A stretch of 11,812 nt of DNA from positions 1 through 11,812 of the forward strand of contig JAMORD010000030.1 in the NCBI GenBank assembly GCA_027063755.1, in the 5' to 3' direction. Within the stretch, counting starts at the first letter, position 1; each line of letters starts with the position of its first letter. The position numbers and the translations under genes are program-made. This stretch comes from a bacterium (lineage in GTDB: Bacteria > Coprothermobacterota > Coprothermobacteria > Coprothermobacterales > JAADFF01). The notes under the pieces are model-generated. The model was not told where the DNA came from. It did not search any database and saw only the letters and a program-made list of their open reading frames with translations. Positions 7,629 to 11,812 of the stretch are shown one piece after another.

Positions 7629-7657
7629 CACCGAGGGACGGTGCCCCTTTGTGTTTT
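7626..7657 (+). terminator. Intrinsic terminator of the small RNA
   Basis: GGGCACCG (7626-7633) pairs perfectly with CGGTGCCC (7639-7646) around an AGGGA loop, giving an 8-bp GC-rich stem followed by TTTGTGTTTT. On the minus strand the same stem is followed only by TTATTTC, so it works best rightward, but could partly terminate or attenuate tetR transcripts heading for rmuC. Confidence 0.85.
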
Positions 7658-7667
7658 ATATGCAGCT

Positions 7668-8195
7668 TTATGCACAAAACACTGCATTATGCAAGAATTT
7701 TTTCAATTTCTCGCCATCCATAGGACTTCTCTCTATCCATATGCAAATAAATGTACCCAGCAGTACAGATGCCCCTTCAAATGTCGCCTGTCCACCAAAC
7801 ATAAATATAAAGGCAATCAGCCGATCAATCAGCCTTTTGCGAAGGGTTTCTTCCTCTGCTATGGCACGGGCAAATATACGCCACAGCTGAGGAGAGTGTT
7901 CTTTTTCCCTCATAACCGAAGATATTAATATATCCAGTGCTTTTTCAGCATCAGAGGCACTCTCCTCAGCATCCGTAAGCATCATGCGAAATTTCTCCAA
8001 AGCACTATCTACAATATGTTGCCACAAACTCTCCTTTCTGTCAAAGTATTGGTAAAATGTGCCCTTGGTAAAACCGGCTATCTCCATAATCTCTTCAATC
8101 TTTATCTCGTCAAATTTCTTTTGCTCCATAAGTTTTAGGGCAGTTTCCGCTATACGATCGCGTATTGTCTCCCTATAGCTCTGTCTTCCACGCAT
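7668..8195 (-). CDS. TetR-family transcriptional regulator
   Basis: A 175-residue TetR-type repressor. The N-terminal DNA-binding domain is clear: a first helix with RDRIAETALKLMEQ, then the helix-turn-helix IKIEEIMEIAGFTKGTFYQYF and the family's typical RKESLW continuation. The C-terminal helices should bind an inducer and dimerise; the ligand cannot be predicted. The frame is open from a GTG at 8204, but the ATG at 8195 is preferred because AGAGG lies about 10 bases before it and too close to the GTG. The ATG is one base after the stop of the hydrolase gene, so tetR is the last gene of the yigZ-hydrolase-tetR operon and probably controls that operon, possibly from the gap at 9408-9524. Confidence 0.9.
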   Translation of the reverse strand: MRGRQSYRETIRDRIAETALKLMEQKKFDEIKIEEIMEIAGFTKGTFYQYFDRKESLWQHIVDSALEKFRMMLTDAEESASDAEKALDILISSVMREKEHSPQLWRIFARAIAEEETLRKRLIDRLIAFIFMFGGQATFEGASVLLGTFICIWIERSPMDGEKLKKFLHNAVFCA

Positions 8196-8196
8196 G

Positions 8197-8793
8197 CTAT
8201 CCACCTCTTTTATATAAATGATGAGTCTTCAATATAAATGGCCTTCCATGACCGGGATATATGAGTGTATCACCGGGCACAGCCTCCATAAATTTTCTTA
8301 TAGACATACGCATTTTTGCACTGCTACCACCAGGCAGATCAGTTCTACCTATGCCATCGGCAAAGAGAAAATCCCCTACAATGGCAACATTCTCATCGGG
8401 AAAATACAAGGAGATACTACCCGGTGTGTGGCCCGGTGTGTGATAGACCATAAATGATATATCACCCAGCGTATGCATACCCTCACACATATATGAAGGT
8501 CGCACACTGACGGTGAGCGGGGCAAACAATCCCCGAAGGGAACCATTCAGCATGGGATCAGAAAGCATGGGAACATCGCCCCTATGAATATACACGGTAT
8601 CTACAGGCATAAGAGGAACCCCAAGAATATGGTCCCAGTGGCCATGGGTCAGCACTACATATAGATGTCCCTTAAGCATACCCAGTGATGCCAGATCACT
8701 ACATGCAGGGTCTATTACAATAGTGGTATTTTTATGGGTAATAACAATCGTGTTTGTCTGCAGTGGTCCACACGGGTGCACCTGTATCTTCAC
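8197..8793 (-). CDS. Metallo-beta-lactamase-fold hydrolase, glyoxalase II-like
   Basis: A 198-residue stand-alone metallo-beta-lactamase-fold enzyme. All metal ligands are present: THGHWDH at 49-55 (His50, His52, Asp54, His55), His122 in HTPGHTPGS, Asp141 in GDFLF, and His182 in YPGHG. The GIGRTDLPGG segment (147-156) is typical of the YcbL/glyoxalase II-like branch, which usually hydrolyses thioesters; the substrate here is unknown. The start is GTG at 8793 with GGAGG seven bases upstream. The GTG shares its first base with the TAG stop of the upstream gene (TAGTG), indicating tight translational coupling. The distal tetR starts one base after its stop. Length is normal for the compact members, without the C-terminal glutathione-binding domain of classical glyoxalase II. 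Confidence 0.92.
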   Translation of the reverse strand: MKIQVHPCGPLQTNTIVITHKNTTIVIDPACSDLASLGMLKGHLYVVLTHGHWDHILGVPLMPVDTVYIHRGDVPMLSDPMLNGSLRGLFAPLTVSVRPSYMCEGMHTLGDISFMVYHTPGHTPGSISLYFPDENVAIVGDFLFADGIGRTDLPGGSSAKMRMSIRKFMEAVPGDTLIYPGHGRPFILKTHHLYKRGG

Positions 8794-9407
8794 TATGACA
8801 CCTCCACAAGGGTACTCCCTTTAATATCTATCTGTACACCATCAAGGTGCTTTAGGCTCCCCACCAGTTTGTCATACATCTCTTTGTCAACCTTTAGCGT
8901 CCACCTAACAACCTCTTCATAACGGGGAGACAGCTCTCTCACATCTATGCCCAGAGAGCGAAGAATACCATCTATCTTCACATCGTAGGTATGGGTAATC
9001 TCCACAATATATCCCTCACGGGCCTCTGCCACGCCTGCCTTTTCTATAACAAGCTTGGCTGTATGACCATAGGCATCAATAAGCCCCCTCTTACCTAACT
9101 TTATGCCACCAAAGTATCTAACAACACATATAACCCCATGGGTCACACCGGCCCCTTTAAGGGCTCTAAGGATAGGAGGTCCCGCAGTACCTGCAGGTTC
9201 TCCTGCATCGGAATAGCCCTCTACCGTGTGTATAACATATGCCCATGCCACATGTGTAGCATCGCTATACTTTTCCCGCACCTTGACAATAAAATCTTTG
9301 GCCTCATCTTCTGTCATAACAGGTGATGAGACACCTATAAATACTGACCGTTTAATGTGATATTCTACCTCAACCTGTCTTCTCAATACCTTCATGTTCA
9401 TCACCAT
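8793..9407 (-). CDS. yigZ: YigZ/IMPACT-family protein
   Basis: A member of the widespread YigZ/IMPACT family (yvyE in Bacillus), 204 residues long, the usual size. The signature elements are in order: KRSVFIG (19-25), DATHVAWAY (49-57), SDAGEPAGTAGPPIL (66-80) and VVRYFGGIKLGKRGL (95-109), followed by a ferredoxin-like C-terminal domain. The eukaryotic relative IMPACT modulates the kinase GCN2; the bacterial role is not well defined, though a link to translation or RNA has been proposed from structure. It is the first gene of the operon with the hydrolase and tetR. The frame opens with ATG at 9407, which has no SD; the ATG at 9395 (codon 5), preceded by GGTGAT, may be the true start. The opposite strand upstream carries the ATPase promoter. 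Confidence 0.9.
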   Translation of the reverse strand: MVMNMKVLRRQVEVEYHIKRSVFIGVSSPVMTEDEAKDFIVKVREKYSDATHVAWAYVIHTVEGYSDAGEPAGTAGPPILRALKGAGVTHGVICVVRYFGGIKLGKRGLIDAYGHTAKLVIEKAGVAEAREGYIVEITHTYDVKIDGILRSLGIDVRELSPRYEEVVRWTLKVDKEMYDKLVGSLKHLDGVQIDIKGSTLVEVS

Positions 9408-9420
9408 GGTATATTGTATA

Positions 9421-9483
9421 ACATAAAAACAAACCGCCTATTTTACATAAATGGTTGTTAATGCCACACCGGTTTGACATAAA
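9421..9483. promoter_or_regulatory. Repeated ACATAAA and a CAAACCG inverted repeat in the divergent gap
   Basis: ACATAAA occurs at 9421-9427, 9445-9451 and 9477-9483. CAAACCG (9430-9436) is matched by its exact reverse complement CGGTTTG (9470-9476), and the right copies of both overlap the ATPase -35 box. The arrangement could hold a regulator site, for example for the nearby TetR, but the elements are short and the region is AT-rich. Confidence 0.35.
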
Positions 9484-9502
9484 CAGACATATTTTTTATA
9501 AT
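9474..9502 (+). promoter_or_regulatory. Perfect consensus sigma70 promoter of the ATPase gene
   Basis: TTGACA (9474-9479), a 17-base spacer and TATAAT (9497-9502) match the sigma70 consensus at all 12 positions with optimal spacing. The expected start near 9509 leaves a leader of only about 16 bases, which contains the SD GGAGGTGA (9512-9519). Confidence 0.88.
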
Positions 9503-9524
9503 AAGTGTATCGGAGGTGAAATAG

Positions 9525-10670
9525 GTGCGCAGGTGGCAGGAAATACTGGAAATAAACAACCCACACCTTATGGGCTCATCTATGAGGGAACTGGACCTGC
9601 CAGAGCACCCACTCCTACCTACATATTCTCTGAAACTCTACGGCAAGGGTAGACTACTGATTACCGGTTTTCCCGGTGTCGGCAAGACGGTTCTTGCCCG
9701 TCAGTTTATAGGACACCTTGCCAAACGAGGCTTGAAAAATGCCTACTATATAGACATGAAAGATGTTGGGGACAAGGAGGCCTTTGTAGAGTGGCTGGAA
9801 AAGACTATTATGCCCGATATTGTTGTCCTTGACCACCTGCCATATCCTATTCCCACCCGCATAAAGGCACTGCAGATTGTAGACAGGGCTGGAGAAGACA
9901 TGCCACCGCTGACATTCCTGTGGTATCTACGCATGAGGGGTGAAGATGAGCTGGCCGATGAAATACTGTCTCTAAAAACCATAGAAGACTTTGCCGTGCA
10001 TATGCAGTGGAACGCCGTCATGCTCCACCACCTATTTAATCTATACCTCAGAGGTGGTGGACTACCGGGCCATGTCAAAGACAAAGAGATAAACATAGAA
10101 GGAGATCTATATAGACTAGAAAGCCATCTGCGTGGGGCCAAACGCACAGTAGTTTCATGGCTGGGCAAACATGCCCCCAGCGAGGTCACATTTCTACAGA
10201 TAGCAGAGATGACAGGTCTGACAAGGCAGACAGTGGCTAAAGTCATCACAGAACTGGATAGCATGCATATTGTCAACATCATTAACAACAATAACTCCAA
10301 AGAGAAACGCAGAAAGAAACTCATACTCTTTACATCACCTATAGCCTATGGCTACAACCCCGTTGCCCGCGTGAGACTCCAGAAAGTGCACCTGCTATCC
10401 ATGATTGCCTCACACCTTAGGGGAAATGTGTATACCATCAAAGAAAAGCGTGTTAAGATAGACCTGGTCACCAGCAAGTATTACATCTTCGTTATAGCCG
10501 GTGAAGAGGAACTGCCACCGGCACTGAGAAGGGCCAAAAAACTCACAGATAAACCTTCTATTATCGTGTCGCTCATGCCTACCACACCAAGAAAACCTTA
10601 TCAAGGGGTTATTATCACACCGGCCTTTTACTACGACTTTATTGTGAAGAAACTGCCTACACTTGTTTAG
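9525..10670 (+). CDS. P-loop ATPase with winged helix (AAA_14/DUF4143-like)
   Basis: A 381-residue ATPase of the type seen in archaeal and bacterial AAA_14/DUF4143 proteins, whose role is largely unknown. The Walker A motif GFPGVGKT is at 48-55 and the Walker B-like strand IVVLDH at 99-104. Asp103 is followed by His rather than the usual acidic residue, so hydrolysis may be weak. A helical region with LYLRGGGLPGHV resembles the conserved GGLP element of the family. A winged-helix segment follows (VTFLQIAEMTGLTRQTVAKV), then a C-terminal domain where family members often carry a PD-(D/E)xK-like fold. Here KIDLVTSKYYIFVIAG keeps the Asp but lacks a clear ExK, so it looks degenerate. The start is GTG at 9525 with GGAGGTG six bases upstream. 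The gene has its own consensus promoter, stands alone, and its stop interlocks with that of truD. DNA binding is likely; the partner is unknown. Confidence 0.75.
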   Translation: MRRWQEILEINNPHLMGSSMRELDLPEHPLLPTYSLKLYGKGRLLITGFPGVGKTVLARQFIGHLAKRGLKNAYYIDMKDVGDKEAFVEWLEKTIMPDIVVLDHLPYPIPTRIKALQIVDRAGEDMPPLTFLWYLRMRGEDELADEILSLKTIEDFAVHMQWNAVMLHHLFNLYLRGGGLPGHVKDKEINIEGDLYRLESHLRGAKRTVVSWLGKHAPSEVTFLQIAEMTGLTRQTVAKVITELDSMHIVNIINNNNSKEKRRKKLILFTSPIAYGYNPVARVRLQKVHLLSMIASHLRGNVYTIKEKRVKIDLVTSKYYIFVIAGEEELPPALRRAKKLTDKPSIIVSLMPTTPRKPYQGVIITPAFYYDFIVKKLPTLV

Positions 10671-11794
10671 CGTCCCTCACGGGGTAGCTCACCAAGTATA
10701 TATGCCAAGAATATGGTGGCATAGCCCCCCTTGGGAAGCACAAAGTGGATATCAAATTTCAGCCTTCTAAAGACATCATCACCAGAATGGCCGGCATCTT
10801 TTAGCTTGGGAATCATGAAGACCTTTCTATACCTGAGGGGAAATGTCACTCCCCACACACGGGTCTTAAAGCGGGTTGGGTCTATACCCTCTTTTTCCAA
10901 GAAAAGCCTCATACCCTCGGGCATCTCTTCAGGCTTTAGATACGGGCTGGGATATGGATACTCATCAAATGGAAGATCCATAGGCTGTCTGGAAAAGTTT
11001 AAGGGCAGTCCCTTAACCTCTACGGCAAACACATTATCGGAGCGTCTGAGAATCTCATAGCTAACAGCTCCATTCCACACATATGACTGGTAGGCAAGTG
11101 CTGCAATGGCCTTCTGCTCTTTAGGCACTATACGTAGGGCATCTCTGTATGCCCCCTGCCTACGGCCCAGAAACTTAAAGACTTCCCGCTCCCAGCGATG
11201 GCGGGCCACCTTTACACATATATCCCACACAGGATGCTGACTTCTAAATATAGACTCACATGATGCCCTAACCTTGGGGGTCAGGAGCATAAGTAGGGCA
11301 TCTTTATAACGTCTTTGAATCATAGCCTTGGCGGGAAAATCTCCACTAAAATATGAGCCAAACCTCTGGGGGCCAAAGTAGTTGGGCACTTTCAGCTCAC
11401 CGGGCATCTCCAAATGCTCCATAACACGCTCCACATCGGCCGAAGACAGGTCTCTAATGGTAATGTAAAACTCATTACCTACGATATCATCTTTGGATAC
11501 ATGACGGGATACCTCACCAACAGGGGTAATCTTCCAGCCCCTACCTCCTACCTTGCGACCAACGACACCTTTAACAGTAATATACTGGTGGGTAATGGCC
11601 CTCTTATCTTTCATGCCACCAAATGATACAGCCCTATACCTCACCCCAAGGGCATCAGCCACCTCTTTTACAGCATCTATTGTTGTGCGGTTTTTCTTGG
11701 TAAGCAGATAAAGGCCATAGCCTTTACCTTTAGGCGGAAGATTCATCAGTTCCTTTACTTCAAAGTCTTCTGGTCTATACTTTATTACCGCCAA
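10667..11794 (-). CDS. truD: tRNA pseudouridine synthase TruD
   Basis: TruD makes pseudouridine at position 13 of tRNA (tRNA-Glu in E. coli). This copy of 375 residues is near the usual size (E. coli, 349). The catalytic motif FGGMKDKRAIT (58-68) contains the catalytic Asp63, equivalent to E. coli Asp80. The other family motifs NYFGPQRFG (138-146) and ALAYQSYVWN are also clear, and the TRUD insertion domain lies between them. The start is TTG at 11794, supported by GGAGGG at 11808-11803, eight bases upstream; no ATG gives a full-length protein. The gene is complete, with 18 bases left to the window edge, so it may be part of an operon beginning to the right. Its stop overlaps that of the convergent ATPase gene by four bases. 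Confidence 0.93.
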   Translation of the reverse strand: MAVIKYRPEDFEVKELMNLPPKGKGYGLYLLTKKNRTTIDAVKEVADALGVRYRAVSFGGMKDKRAITHQYITVKGVVGRKVGGRGWKITPVGEVSRHVSKDDIVGNEFYITIRDLSSADVERVMEHLEMPGELKVPNYFGPQRFGSYFSGDFPAKAMIQRRYKDALLMLLTPKVRASCESIFRSQHPVWDICVKVARHRWEREVFKFLGRRQGAYRDALRIVPKEQKAIAALAYQSYVWNGAVSYEILRRSDNVFAVEVKGLPLNFSRQPMDLPFDEYPYPSPYLKPEEMPEGMRLFLEKEGIDPTRFKTRVWGVTFPLRYRKVFMIPKLKDAGHSGDDVFRRLKFDIHFVLPKGGYATIFLAYILGELPREGR

Positions 11795-11812
11795 GGCCGT
11801 ATCCCTCCAGAG

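Larger units (their letters stand above)
7561..7657 (+). ncRNA. Predicted small RNA with a C-rich anti-Shine-Dalgarno loop
   Basis: A consensus promoter, about 97 bases with no usable reading frame, and an intrinsic terminator define a free-standing transcription unit. The RNA would have a purine-rich 5' tail, then a hairpin formed by CATAGGAG (7575-7582) and CUCCUAUG (7612-7619), extended by GGA (7584-7586) with UCC (7609-7611) across a bulged A. This leaves a loop of about 22 nt at 7587-7608 made almost only of C and U. A short linker leads to the terminator hairpin. The loop start, CCACCUCCCUUCC, resembles the 16S rRNA 3' tail UCACCUCCUUUCU and is complementary to GGAGGTG-type SDs. By analogy with C-rich small RNAs such as RsaE/RoxS, it may block translation initiation. 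It could also act in cis on the opposing rmuC or tetR transcripts. Prediction from sequence only. Confidence 0.65.

Noticed and set aside
7561-7657. Attenuator leader or SRP/6S-type RNA
   Set aside because: No plus-strand gene follows for a leader to control; the SRP RNA GGAA/AGCAG core is missing, and the length and fold do not fit 6S RNA.
9408-9424. Promoter for yigZ around TATACAAT on the minus strand
   Set aside because: A -10-like sequence exists, but no acceptable -35 box lies 16-18 bases upstream.
9746-10324. Minus-strand open frame of 192 codons
   Set aside because: Antisense shadow of the ATPase gene; serine- and arginine-rich without motifs.

Overview
The window looks like a compact chromosomal segment from a bacterium. 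Genes are nearly head-to-tail, Shine-Dalgarno (SD) sequences are strong (GGAGG/GAGGG), two promoters match the sigma70 consensus almost perfectly, and gene families include a chemoreceptor, GGDEF proteins, RmuC and TetR. Frequent ATA, AGA and AGG codons give the proteins a look seen in several thermophilic or deep-branching lineages, but the sequence alone does not fix a phylum. There is no transposase, tRNA, rRNA or CRISPR array.

Layout. (1) 1-2057, minus strand: a seven-transmembrane receptor joined to a methyl-accepting signalling domain, with the two halves in different frames because of a one-base shift near 900; the signalling half runs off the left edge. (2) 2235-6106, plus strand: an apparent operon of two related diguanylate cyclases (a Cache sensor type and a short membrane type, both with intact GGDEF and I-site) and an unrecognised acidic soluble protein. 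(3) 7507-6103, minus strand: rmuC plus a small membrane protein. (4) 7508-7667, non-coding: a consensus rightward promoter, about 97 nt of non-coding sequence and a strong intrinsic terminator, best read as a small RNA gene. (5) 9407-7668, minus strand: a tightly coupled operon of a YigZ/IMPACT protein, a metallo-beta-lactamase-fold hydrolase and a TetR regulator. (6) 9525-10670, plus strand: a P-loop ATPase with a winged helix, driven by a perfect TTGACA-17-TATAAT promoter. (7) 11794-10667, minus strand: truD, complete with a TTG start.

The most notable item is the predicted small RNA at about 7561-7657. Its 5' hairpin would display a C-rich loop whose start closely resembles the anti-SD tail of 16S rRNA. 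It would be complementary to the GGAGGTG-type ribosome binding sites used by several genes here. The DNA at the same place can form a G-quadruplex on the opposite (rmuC-sense) strand. This suggests an SD-targeting regulator, possibly also a cis-antisense element for the rmuC leader; nothing here proves expression.

The left half is concerned with signal transduction: a chemoreceptor diverges from a c-di-GMP synthesis operon across a 177-base gap. The right half holds housekeeping or stress genes (RmuC, YigZ, hydrolase, TruD). Both convergent gene pairs interlock by four bases at their stop codons, so no terminator separates them.
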